A stretch of DNA of 64,000 bases from Nocardia sp. alder85J (GTDB taxonomy: Bacteria; Actinomycetota; Actinomycetes; Mycobacteriales; Mycobacteriaceae), in the NCBI RefSeq assembly GCF_020176955.2, contig NZ_JAIUCZ020000001.1:1054001-1118000 (forward strand), given 5' to 3'. Positions 43,824 to 51,762 of this stretch are shown here, piece after piece (the stretch's first letter is position 1; the number at the start of each line of letters is the position of its first letter). The notes under the pieces are model-generated. The model saw only the letters and a list, made by a program, of their open reading frames with translations. It did no database searches and was not told the origin of the DNA. The translations under genes were made by a program, and so were the position numbers.

Positions 43824-43887
43824 ATGCAACCCCTGTCGAGCGCGACTGTGTTCGATGCACGGCCACCGGCCATGGTGTGATCGTGGC

Positions 43888-44001
43888 ATGCTGTTCGGGT
43901 GGGGCGCCGACGGTGGCGACTTCTCCTACGGCATCGCCCGGCAGAGCATGACCGGCGCCGCGGGCACGGTTGCGGTGGGCAGCCTGCCACCGTGTCAGTA
44001 G
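43888..44001 (+). other. Short coding-like ORF (37 codons), possibly a gene relic
   Basis: Reads MLFGWGADGGDFSYGIARQS followed by MTGAAGTVAVGSLPPCQ and a stop, with codon use like real genes. No ribosome site is obvious. It may be the 3' remnant of a lost gene at the edge of the recombinase-associated patch; it overlaps the deformylase remnant by a few bases on the opposite strand. Confidence 0.25.
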
Positions 44002-44204
44002 GTCCAGTTCGTGCCGGTGCCTCGGTATTGCTCGACGGAGATGGGTTCGGTGCCGGGCTTCATGCGGTCGAGGTATAGGTGGCCGTGGAGGTGGTCGCCC
44101 TCGTGGGCGACCAGGCGTGCGATGCCGCGGTCGAACACGGTGATGTGGGTGTTGCCGTCGATGTCGGTGTGTTCGACATGGATGGTCAGTGGCCGCGCCG
44201 TGGT
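43995..44204 (-). pseudogene. 3' remnant of a peptide deformylase gene
   Basis: The last 70 or so residues read ARPLTIHVEHTDIDGNTHIT, then ARLVAHEGDHLHGHLYLDRM and PISVEQYRGTGTNWTY. This matches the C-terminal third of a peptide deformylase, with motif 3 (HEGDH) intact. Motif 1 (GxGLAAPQ) and motif 2 (EGCLS) are missing and upstream sequence is unrelated, so it cannot be an active enzyme, which would remove the formyl group from nascent proteins. It ends next to the 3' end of a tyrosine recombinase gene, suggesting truncation by integration or excision. Confidence 0.75.
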
Positions 44205-44309
44205 GATAGCGTGCGTGCGGAATGACCGGTGGAATCGGTGTTCCCACTGTGCACAACGGCTCGTCCCGCTGGAATCGGCGGCCGGCGGCACGTTGGTCCA
44301 CAAGTGGCA

Positions 44310-45545
44310 CTACAACCCCAGTTTGGTGACGGCGTTGTCCTCCAACGGATTCGCGGTCCGGATGTATCCGTGCACGGTGCGGGGGTTGGACCAGCGGCCC
44401 TGTCGCATGATCTCGCGGTCGCTGGCGCCGCCCAGTGCGGCCTGGGTGGCGAAGCCGGCGCGCAGCGAATGGCCGGAGAACAGTGCCGGATCCAGGCCCG
44501 CTCGTGCCGCGTACCGCTTCACCAGTTCCGCTACCGCGCGGCCGGACATCGCGGTGTCGGCGATGCCGCCGTGCCGTGAGATCGCCGGGAACAGTGGCAG
44601 TTCCGGATCGGTGAGGGTGGTGCCGGTGAAGCCGTGGCAGCGGTGGATGGTCGGATCGCCCTGTGCGGCATGGGTGGTCAGCCAGGACCACACGGCCCGG
44701 TCGCCGCCGTTGGCGTGGATTTCGCGTAGCCGCAACCAATCCGCGAAGGCGCAGACCGGGCAGGTGTGCGGGCGTTGCCCGCGCGGCAGGGCCACGCGCT
44801 GGGCGGCGGCGCCGGTGGGGTCGGTTTTGGTGAGCGGCAACTGGATCAGCAGGATCGGTTCGCCGCTGGCGTGATCGATGTCCACCCGCGCGTCGCCGAT
44901 GCGGAGCCCGGCCAGCTCGCTGCGCCGCAGCGCGCCGGCGAATCCGGCCAGCAGGGCCAGGGCGTCGCGGCGGCGCGCCGGCTCGGTGGGCCGGCCGGGT
45001 CCGGGCAGTCCGGCCAGCAACTGTTCCAGGGTGTGCAGCAGGACCGGGCGTTTCCGGGCCGGTTGGGTGCGGCGGGTGCGGCGGATGCCGCGCAGGGTCA
45101 GGCGCACCACGTCGGTCCTGGTGGGGGACGGAAGTCCGTTGGCGGCGTGGACCGCCGCGATCGCCGCGCTCTTGCGTTCCAGGGTCGCCGCGCTGAAAGC
45201 CCATGTGCCGGACTGCTTGCGGGCGTCGGCGGCGGCCGCCAGATACACCGCGACATCCAGCGCGTCCGCCGGCAGCGCCCGGCGGCCCTCGGCGGCACAC
45301 CATGCCGACCATGCGATCCAGTCGGATCGGTAGGCGCGCACGGTATTCGGCGACTGGGACGCCTCCAGGTATCGGCGCAGCGCACCGGCCTGTTCGTCGT
45401 CGAACCGCTCCCGCACCAGCCGCAGCGCCGCCGCGTCCACCAGGACGCTGCGTACTCCGCGGCGCAATTCCGCTTGTACGGAATCGGGTACGGCCACCAC
45501 GTTTCCCGCCGCGGCGGCGGGTTGTTGCTGCGATTCGATCGTCAT
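44310..45545 (-). CDS. Tyrosine recombinase / phage-type integrase
   Basis: 411 residues. An N-terminal SAM-like core-binding domain (LRRYLEASQSPNTVRAYRSD, then WIAWSAWCAAEGRRALPADA) and a C-terminal catalytic domain are present. The Arg is in AGALRRSELAGLRI, H-x-x-R in GHSLRAGFATQAA, and the Tyr nucleophile in RTVHGYIRTA. A Cys-rich CPVCAFADWLRLRE insert recalls integrases of mobile islands and plasmids. No excisionase or structural phage gene is nearby. AAGGTGG before the ATG is the start signal. Its stop lies about 100 bases from the deformylase remnant, a candidate attachment region. Confidence 0.88.
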   Translation of the reverse strand: MTIESQQQPAAAAGNVVAVPDSVQAELRRGVRSVLVDAAALRLVRERFDDEQAGALRRYLEASQSPNTVRAYRSDWIAWSAWCAAEGRRALPADALDVAVYLAAAADARKQSGTWAFSAATLERKSAAIAAVHAANGLPSPTRTDVVRLTLRGIRRTRRTQPARKRPVLLHTLEQLLAGLPGPGRPTEPARRRDALALLAGFAGALRRSELAGLRIGDARVDIDHASGEPILLIQLPLTKTDPTGAAAQRVALPRGQRPHTCPVCAFADWLRLREIHANGGDRAVWSWLTTHAAQGDPTIHRCHGFTGTTLTDPELPLFPAISRHGGIADTAMSGRAVAELVKRYAARAGLDPALFSGHSLRAGFATQAALGGASDREIMRQGRWSNPRTVHGYIRTANPLEDNAVTKLGL

Positions 45546-45694
45546 CCCTCCCACCTTCTCACCTCCCGCCCGGAGGGCCGGTGATCGGCGTGCCGGAACT
45601 CCGCCCATGGTCGTCCCGGCCGCAGGGCGCATGCCGCCCGGTCGGGCGGGTCGTCTCCGCCGCCGCCGAGACGGCTCTCGTACCGAACGAACGG

Positions 45695-46546
45695 TCAGCG
45701 GCCGGTGTTCGCGGCGCTGCTCTGTCCGGCCGGTGCCGTGGCCGTGCCGGCGAGCAGGCGCAGTTTCTCCTCGCTCGCACTGCCCTGTTCGGCGTAGTAG
45801 AGAACCAGCAGCAACCCGTCCACGGGAAGTTTGTCCCGATGCAGGTGCAATTCGCCGACCAGCGGGTGATTGACGGTGGTGGTGCCGCCTTCGAGCTCAC
45901 GGATGTCGTGCCGGGCCCACAGGGTCCGGAATCGCTCGCTGGACAAGGCCAATTCGCCGACGAGCTCCACGAATCGCGGATCGTCGGTGTCGTCGCCGAT
46001 CGACTTCCGGAACGCGGCGATGAACCCCTGCGTGGAGCGTGCCCAGTCCTGTTGGAACGCTTGCTCTTCGGGATCGAGCAGCAGCGAACGCAGGCGATTG
46101 TGACCGGGTTGCAGCCGTGGTGACAGCGCGACCGCGAATCGGTTGGCGGCCAGCACATCGAACGCCCGGCCCTCCACGAAAGCGGGAATCTGGATGCTCG
46201 CCAGCAGGTGATGCAGCCGCGCGGGCACCCGCTCCGGTTTGCTCCGCCGTTGCCGTCTCGGGCGTGCCGCGGCCAGCCCGAGCAGATACTCCTGTTCCAG
46301 CTCGTCGAGGTGCAGCACCCGCGCCAGCGATTCGAGGACCTGGATCGAGGGATTCTTGTCGCGGCCGCGTTCGAGCCGCAGGTAGTAATCGGCGCTGATG
46401 CCCGCGAGCAGAGCCACCTCTTCCCGGCGCAGGCCGGGAACGCGGCGGTTCGGACCCGGCGCGATCCCCGCCTGTTCCGGCGTGACCAGCGCCCGGCGAG
46501 CACGCAGATAACCGCCGAGAAGGCTGCCGCGATCGTCGTCGCCCAT
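45695..46546 (-). CDS. XRE-family HTH regulator with MmyB-like ligand domain
   Basis: 283 residues. The HTH is VPGLRREEVALLAGISADYY followed by LRLERGRDKNPSIQVLESLA, the typical start of actinobacterial XRE regulators. The C-terminal PAS-like MmyB domain contains FAVALSPRL, ARSTQGFIAAFR and LVGELALSSERFRTLW. MmyB-type proteins bind small hydrophobic ligands. It is divergent from an SDR gene, the usual arrangement for this family, and probably represses it. The ATG is preceded by no strong ribosome site; longer starts are open. Confidence 0.88.
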   Translation of the reverse strand: MGDDDRGSLLGGYLRARRALVTPEQAGIAPGPNRRVPGLRREEVALLAGISADYYLRLERGRDKNPSIQVLESLARVLHLDELEQEYLLGLAAARPRRQRRSKPERVPARLHHLLASIQIPAFVEGRAFDVLAANRFAVALSPRLQPGHNRLRSLLLDPEEQAFQQDWARSTQGFIAAFRKSIGDDTDDPRFVELVGELALSSERFRTLWARHDIRELEGGTTTVNHPLVGELHLHRDKLPVDGLLLVLYYAEQGSASEEKLRLLAGTATAPAGQSSAANTGR

Positions 46547-46580
46547 AGTCGGATGGTAGTTCGCCGCCGAAGTGGCGAGG

Positions 46581-46599
46581 GGGGTCCCGTGGGGACCCC
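46581..46599. promoter_or_regulatory. Perfect 8-bp inverted repeat between XRE and SDR genes
   Basis: GGGGTCCC-GTG-GGGACCCC lies midway in the 137-base divergent gap. It could be the XRE operator or a strong mRNA hairpin in the XRE leader. Position favours an operator. Confidence 0.5.
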
Positions 46600-46683
46600 G
46601 GATCACCGGGGCACTACCGCCGCGCACAGCACCGATCGACACTCGACCTGACCCGAACAGACCGGATCCGATCGGAGAATTCC

Positions 46684-47445
46684 ATGGACATCACCACCCG
46701 CACCGTCTTCATCGCCGGCGCCACCTCGGGAATCGGTCTCGAACTGGCCCGGCGGTTCGCCGCGGCGGGCAGTACCGTCATCGTCGGCGGCCGCCGCACC
46801 GACCTGCTCGACCGCATCGGAGCCGAGGGCTTCGCCACCGTCACCATCGACGTGACCGATCCCGACAGCGTCACGGCCGCTCGTGACGCCATCCTGCGTG
46901 ACCACCCCGATCTCGACACCATCGTGACGATGTCCGGCGTCATGATCCCCGAAGATCTGCACGATCCCGCGCACATCACGGCCGCCGAGCAGACGATCGC
47001 CACCAACCTGCTGGGCACCATCCGCGTCATCGACGCCTTCACCGCACATCTGCTCACCCGCGGCGCCGGCACGATCATCACCGTCACCTCCGGAATCGCC
47101 TTCCTCCCATTCCCGGTCATGCCCAGCTACGCCGCCTCGAAGGCGGGTGTCCACGCCTACTCCGAAGCCCTGCGCGCCCAGCTGGCGGGAACAGGCGTCG
47201 AGGTCAGCGAACTCGTCCCCCCGGCCGTCGCCATCCAGCCCGAACACACCCGGATCAACCCGCACGCGATCCCGCTGGCCGACTACGCCACCGAGGTGAT
47301 GGACCTGCTCCACACCGAACCCACCCCACACGAGATCCTGGTCCAGGGCGTCCTCATGCACCGCTGGGCCGAGCGCAACGGCACCTACGACGGCCTGGTC
47401 GCCCAGCGGTCACAGGCCCTGGCCATGCTGCCCGGGCGGGGGTGA
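46684..47445 (+). CDS. Short-chain dehydrogenase/reductase
   Basis: 253 residues of the DltE-like SDR group. The cofactor loop is IAGATSGIGLELA, the NAG region is changed to VTMSGVM, and the catalytic set is Ser in ITVTSGIAF and YAASK (Tyr-x-x-x-Lys). Arginine residues after the second strand (GGRRTDLLDRI) suggest NADP(H). CGGAGAATTCC before the ATG is the ribosome site. It is probably regulated by the divergent XRE protein. The substrate is unknown; homologues reduce small carbonyl compounds. Confidence 0.88.
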   Translation: MDITTRTVFIAGATSGIGLELARRFAAAGSTVIVGGRRTDLLDRIGAEGFATVTIDVTDPDSVTAARDAILRDHPDLDTIVTMSGVMIPEDLHDPAHITAAEQTIATNLLGTIRVIDAFTAHLLTRGAGTIITVTSGIAFLPFPVMPSYAASKAGVHAYSEALRAQLAGTGVEVSELVPPAVAIQPEHTRINPHAIPLADYATEVMDLLHTEPTPHEILVQGVLMHRWAERNGTYDGLVAQRSQALAMLPGRG

Positions 47446-47898
47446 GCCCCTGTGAAAAGTACTGCCGCCGAACAGGGGTGGCCGCCCGGATCCAGCGGGC
47501 GCGACCTGATCGAGTTGCCCGTTGCCCACAACGCCTGAACACATTCGAGCGGTTGCCTTCGTGTCCGCCGAGTTCCGGCCGGCCCCCGATATCCACGAAG
47601 TCGGTTCTGGTTCTCGGTGGACAAGCGAGGTGTGCACTGCCCGAACAGGTCGCAACCCGAAGGCCGGAATGCGCACCGCGCGCCTACATCCGGCCAGGTG
47701 ACAGTGCCTGAGAGCGGGTCGGAGAAAGCGAAAACCGGCCCTTCGGCGACCTGTGCCGAGTACCGTTCATCGTCCTGCAGGACCGCAACACCGGCCACCT
47801 GTGCCGGTCCTGTGAGACTCCCCCCGGTGTGACCGAGTGGGTGGCGGGGTAGGCGATGTCACACTTGTTTAGTAGTTAGTAACTGGTAACTTGGCGGC
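47446..47898. other. Intergenic region with operator-like repeats at its 3' end
   Basis: 453 bases with no convincing gene. The last 35 bases before the TetR start are unusually AT-rich and hold AGTTA/TAACT repeats. The rest is featureless. Confidence 0.5.
47874..47891. promoter_or_regulatory. AGTTA/TAACT operator-like repeats before the TetR-MFS operon
   Basis: AGTTA-G-TAACT (47874-47884) is an 11-bp palindrome and a third TAACT follows at 47887-47891. They lie 8-25 bases before the TetR GTG, overlapping where the promoter -10 should be, consistent with autorepression. Confidence 0.5.
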
Positions 47899-48471
47899 GT
47901 GGCCGAACGGATGAGTGGGACCGAACGGCGCGCCCAGGTGCTGGCCATCGCCGCGAAGGAATTCGCGGAACACGGGTTGCACGGGGCGTCGACGGAGGCG
48001 ATCGCGAGGGATGCGGGGATCACGCAGGCGTATGTGTTCCGGATGTTCGGGACGAAGAAAGCCCTGTTCCTGGAACTGGTCCGGGCGGCGTTCGAACGTG
48101 TCGGTGACGGCATGCGAGAGGCGGGCGAGGGGAAGGCCGGCTTGGCGTCGCTGTCGGCGATGGGCGCCCAGTACTTCGACCTGCTGGCCGATCGGACCGG
48201 GTTGTTGTTGCAGCTTCAGGGTTTCGCCGCATGTGGCGACCCGGAGGTGAGGGACGCGGTGCGATCGTGTTTCGCGCGGATGTGGCGCACAGCCGAAGAG
48301 GGCACCGGACTCGAACCGGTGACCGTGAAAACATTCCTCGCCTTCGGGATGCTGCTGAACGCCGGTGCCGCAATGGATGTCGAGAACGTCGACGCCGCGT
48401 GGGCCGAGGGTGTCCGCACCCGGATCCAGTCGGGTCTGTTCGCGCACATCACCACCGAGACGAATCGATGA
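47899..48471 (+). CDS. TetR-family regulator of the downstream MFS pump
   Basis: 190 residues. The HTH is GASTEAIARDAGITQAYVFRMF following AIAAKEFAEHGLHG. The C-terminal part (FDLLADRTGLLLQLQGFAAC) resembles efflux-pump repressors. Its stop overlaps the MFS start (ATGA), so the two genes are co-translated and the pump is presumably induced by its own substrate. A GTG start with AT-rich repeats just upstream; the Shine-Dalgarno is weak. Confidence 0.9.
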   Translation: MAERMSGTERRAQVLAIAAKEFAEHGLHGASTEAIARDAGITQAYVFRMFGTKKALFLELVRAAFERVGDGMREAGEGKAGLASLSAMGAQYFDLLADRTGLLLQLQGFAACGDPEVRDAVRSCFARMWRTAEEGTGLEPVTVKTFLAFGMLLNAGAAMDVENVDAAWAEGVRTRIQSGLFAHITTETNR

Positions 48472-49871
48472 ACACCCACGGCGACGTCGCCGCCCGGCGG
48501 GACGGATCGCTCGGCACCGCACTGGTGTGCACGGCCTTGGCCGGAGCGGTGATCGGCAGCGTGGGAGCGCCCCTCATCACCGCGGTCGCCACGGGAATGC
48601 ACACGTCCCTCGCCGCGGCGCAGTGGACCCTGACGGTGACCCTGTTCAGCGGCGCGATCGCGGGCCCGGTGCTGGGCAGGCTCGGCGGCGGCCCGTACCG
48701 TCGCGTCACGATCCTGGCCACCCTGGCCCTGGTCATGGCGGGCGGGCTGCTGACGGTGCTCCCGCTTCCGTTCGCGGCGTTGCTCATCGGACGCGGCCTC
48801 CAGGGGCTCGCGGTCGCGGTCGGGGCGCTGCTGATGAGTGTTGCCCGCACACACCTGCCGGCCGAGCGCTCCGCGTCGACGATCGCCGCGTTGTCGGTCG
48901 CGACGACCGTCGGCATCGGGGTCGGCTACCCGGCGATCAGCCTGATCGACCAACTCGCGGGACTGTGCGCGGCATACGGACTCGGAGTGTTCCTGTCCGC
49001 GGCCGCGTTCGTCATCGCCTGGCGGACACTGCCTCTCGAAGCGCCCGGAAAGCTGCCCCGCATCGACGTCACCGGTGCACTGCTGCTCGCCGTCGGCACC
49101 CTCGGACTTCTCGTGGTCGTCGCCGAACCCTCGATATGGGCGACCGCATGGCCGGCCGGTGGCATCCTCGCCGCCTCCGCCGTGGTCCTGGTCGTGTGGG
49201 CATTCGTCGAACTGCGCGCCACGACGCCGCTGGTGAACCTGCGACTGCTCGTCCAAGGGCCCGTCCTGCGCGCGAACCTGGCGATACTCGTGGCCGGGAC
49301 GAGTCTGTACCTGCTGTTCAGCCTGTTCACCCGCTACGTGCAGACCCCTGCGGGCGCCCACTACGGATTCTCCCTTCCCGGTGTCGCCGCGGGCGCAGCA
49401 CTGATCCCGTTCTCGCTGCTCGGGTTCGTCGCGGGAAAAGCGGTCCCACATCTGGTCGCGGGCATCACGGAACGGTGGACCTACACGCTCTCGGTGGCGA
49501 TCGCCGTCGCCGGCGCCCTGCTGTTCGCCGCCGACCACCGGTCACTGCCCGCAGTCCTCACCGCCATCGCACTGCTCGGGTTCGCCGTCGGAGGCGTCTT
49601 CGCCGTGATGCCGAAACTCGTCCTCGTCGATGTGCCCCATGAAGAGACAGCCAGCGTGCTCTCGATCAATCAGATCGCCCGCAGCATCGGAATGAGCATC
49701 GGCAGCGCACTCGCCGGCTTCCTGCTCGCCGCCGCCACCCCCGCCTGCACACTGCTTCCCACCCCGAACGGCTACAGCACCGCCGCACTGTGGGCACTAC
49801 CCCCACTCGCCGTCAGCGCCCTCATCATCGCCACAACCCGATCCCCGCGACCGTGTCCCGATAACTCCTGA
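48468..49871 (+). CDS. MFS transporter, 14-helix drug-efflux (DHA2) type
   Basis: 467 residues with about 14 hydrophobic segments. It has ALVCTALAGAVIGSVGAPLI in helix 1, an early QWTLTVTLFSGAIAGPVLGRL motif, the antiporter-like RGLQGLAVAVGALLM and a late LSINQIARSIGMSIGSALAG helix. Typical substrates of the family are hydrophobic cations and antibiotics. It is translationally coupled to the TetR gene before it. A drug pump role is likely, but the compound is unknown. Confidence 0.88.
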   Translation: MNTHGDVAARRDGSLGTALVCTALAGAVIGSVGAPLITAVATGMHTSLAAAQWTLTVTLFSGAIAGPVLGRLGGGPYRRVTILATLALVMAGGLLTVLPLPFAALLIGRGLQGLAVAVGALLMSVARTHLPAERSASTIAALSVATTVGIGVGYPAISLIDQLAGLCAAYGLGVFLSAAAFVIAWRTLPLEAPGKLPRIDVTGALLLAVGTLGLLVVVAEPSIWATAWPAGGILAASAVVLVVWAFVELRATTPLVNLRLLVQGPVLRANLAILVAGTSLYLLFSLFTRYVQTPAGAHYGFSLPGVAAGAALIPFSLLGFVAGKAVPHLVAGITERWTYTLSVAIAVAGALLFAADHRSLPAVLTAIALLGFAVGGVFAVMPKLVLVDVPHEETASVLSINQIARSIGMSIGSALAGFLLAAATPACTLLPTPNGYSTAALWALPPLAVSALIIATTRSPRPCPDNS

Positions 49872-49962
49872 CCCGCAGGCGACGAATCCGACTGCCACCT
49901 CCGCGTCGGCCGCTGATCTCCAGCGCGACCACTGCACCGGCGCTCTGCCGCGAAGCGCCCGG

Positions 49963-50901
49963 TTATCGTTGCGCTGTCACGGTATTCGGTGTCGGACGGG
50001 CGCTGCGGCGGCGGGAGACGGCGACGCCCAGGAGGCAGAGGACGCCGCCTGCGAAGACCACGGGGGCGGGGGTTTCGCCCAGTATCACCCAGGACATCAG
50101 GGTGGAGACGGCGGGGACCGCGTAGGTGCTCGCGGTGAGACGGCCGGCGTCGGTGCGGCGCAGGGCGAAGGACCAGAGGGTGAAACCCAGTGCGGTGGGG
50201 ACCAATCCGAGGTAGATGCCGTCGGCGATGGTGCGGGTGGGGGCGGTGGACAGTTCGGTGAGCAGGTGTGGGGTCCACGGGAGCAGGACCACGGTGCCGA
50301 TCACGCAGCCCAGCCAGATCGCGGTGAGCGGATCCACGTGGCGCAGAGCGGGTTTCTGTACCAGCACGCCGGCGGCGTAGAGGACGGCGGCGAGCAGGCA
50401 CAGCAGGACGCCGAGGCTGTCGCGGTGGCCGCTGCCGGTGCCGAAGGCGATGATCGCCACGCCGGTCAGGGAGATCGCGGCGCCGGCGATCAGCCAGCGG
50501 GTGAGGCGTTCGCCGAACAGGGCCGCGGCGGTGAAGGCGACCAGCAGCGGGGCCAGGTTGACCAGGAGGGCGGCGGTGCCGGCGTCGACGTGGCGTTCGC
50601 CGGTGTTCAGGGCGACGGTGTAGGCGGCCAGCCACAGCACCGCGTAGCCGGTGATCAGCAGCCACGGCCGGGGGGTGCGCGGCAGGCGGGCCGCCACGCC
50701 GCCGCGGGCCATCACAGGCACCGTCAGCGCGACCGCGGCGACCGCGAGGCGCAGCAGGGCCATGGGGGCGGGGGACAGGGTGGGGCCGGCGTCGCGGATG
50801 GCGACGAACGCCGAGGACCACAGCACCACCGTCAGCAGGGCGGCCAGTGCGCTGGGCACGTCGATGCCGGTGGGCCGGGCGGCAGGGAGGTCGGTGGTCA
50901 C
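49963..50901 (-). CDS. EamA/DMT-superfamily transporter
   Basis: About 312 residues with ten membrane helices in two EamA repeats: TVVLWSSAFVAIRDAGPTLS in the first half and LCLLAAVLYAAGVLVQKPAL in the second, ending VILGETPAPVVFAGGVLCLL. It probably exports amino acids or other small metabolites. The GTG used begins just before the first helix; a GTG at 50985 with a good AGGA site would add 28 residues of Ser-rich sequence that overlaps a LysR relic on the other strand. Confidence 0.85.
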   Translation of the reverse strand: MTTDLPAARPTGIDVPSALAALLTVVLWSSAFVAIRDAGPTLSPAPMALLRLAVAAVALTVPVMARGGVAARLPRTPRPWLLITGYAVLWLAAYTVALNTGERHVDAGTAALLVNLAPLLVAFTAAALFGERLTRWLIAGAAISLTGVAIIAFGTGSGHRDSLGVLLCLLAAVLYAAGVLVQKPALRHVDPLTAIWLGCVIGTVVLLPWTPHLLTELSTAPTRTIADGIYLGLVPTALGFTLWSFALRRTDAGRLTASTYAVPAVSTLMSWVILGETPAPVVFAGGVLCLLGVAVSRRRSARPTPNTVTAQR

Positions 50902-50953
50902 ACCGGTGATCTTCGCCGCCGTGGCGGGTGCGGGACAAGCGATTTCCGGACCT

Positions 50954-51085
50954 CGCACCGCGTTGCTGGATGATGACGAGTTCACCGACGGGTCCTGTCG
51001 CCGGGTGTTGCCCGACGCCTGCGCGCACGCGGGGATCAGCCCGGCGTTCCAGATCCGGAACCCGGATTACCGCACCGCGATCGCG
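50954..51085 (+). pseudogene. Relic of a LysR-type regulator gene
   Basis: An open plus-strand stretch reads LLDDDEFTDGSCRRVLPDAC followed by AHAGISPAFQIRNPDYRTAI. This matches the part of a LysR substrate-binding domain where a helix with (A/V)C..AGF.P leads to the D-Y-x-T strand. Nothing before or after continues the domain, so it is a fragment about 45 codons long. It lies between the EamA and TetR genes and runs into the 3' end of the TetR gene. Confidence 0.45.
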
Positions 51086-51681
51086 CCTGCTCCTCGGGTA
51101 TCGGGGCGGGTGACGGCGGCGACGAGTTCCTCGGCCAGGCCGGCGGATACGGGCCGGTCGGTGGCCAGCAGGCGGTACCAGATGGTGCCGAAGACGATGT
51201 CCGCCACCGTATCCGGGGTCAGGCCCGGCGGTGTCTCGCCGCGGACGCGCGCGCGTTCGACGATGGTCAGCAGCGCGTCGCGGCGGCGTTGCAGGAACTC
51301 TCCGCGCCAGCGCAGGCCGAATTCGGTGTCGACCTGGGCGTGGGCCATCAGGGCCCGCAGCGCCGCCACCACGGTCTCGTCGCGGCCGAGGGCGAAGCTG
51401 TCGGCCAGGAATTTCCGCAGGTCCGCGGCGTAGCTGCCTTCGTCGGGGATCGGCACGTACAGGTCGGCCTTGGTGGCCATCGCGTCCAGCAGCACATCGG
51501 CTTTCGACGGCCACCAGCGGTAGATGGTCTGTTTGCCGGCGCCGGAGCGAGTGGCGATGCCCTCGATCGTCAACCCGGCATAGCCGCGTTCGGCGGTGAG
51601 TTCGAAGGCGGCGGTGAGGATCGCCATCCGGCTGTCGTCGCTGCGTTTGCGCCCCGGGCGGGCGGTGGGCTTGTCGTTCAT
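51067..51681 (-). CDS. TetR-family transcriptional regulator
   Basis: 204 residues. The HTH is LTIEGIATRSGAGKQTIYRWW, with WPSKADVLLDAMATKADLYV after it, the pattern of the AcrR/TetR_C_16-like group. It is divergent from an SDR gene across 81 bases, in which CGAACCG-AGA-CGGTTCG forms a palindrome. Repression of the SDR gene and itself is likely. The ATG has no strong Shine-Dalgarno. Confidence 0.9.
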   Translation of the reverse strand: MNDKPTARPGRKRSDDSRMAILTAAFELTAERGYAGLTIEGIATRSGAGKQTIYRWWPSKADVLLDAMATKADLYVPIPDEGSYAADLRKFLADSFALGRDETVVAALRALMAHAQVDTEFGLRWRGEFLQRRRDALLTIVERARVRGETPPGLTPDTVADIVFGTIWYRLLATDRPVSAGLAEELVAAVTRPDTRGAGAIAVR

Positions 51682-51703
51682 CGGAACCGATGTTAGCGTA
51701 AAT

Positions 51704-51720
51704 CGAACCGAGACGGTTCG
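51704..51720. promoter_or_regulatory. TetR-type palindrome between regulator and SDR genes
   Basis: CGAACCG-AGA-CGGTTCG has perfect 7-bp arms; another GGTTCG half follows at once (51719-51724). It is 22 bases from the TetR start and 42 from the SDR start. Confidence 0.65.
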
Positions 51721-51762
51721 GTTCGAAATGGAACTCCCGCAGTGATCGAAGGGATCTCCCCG

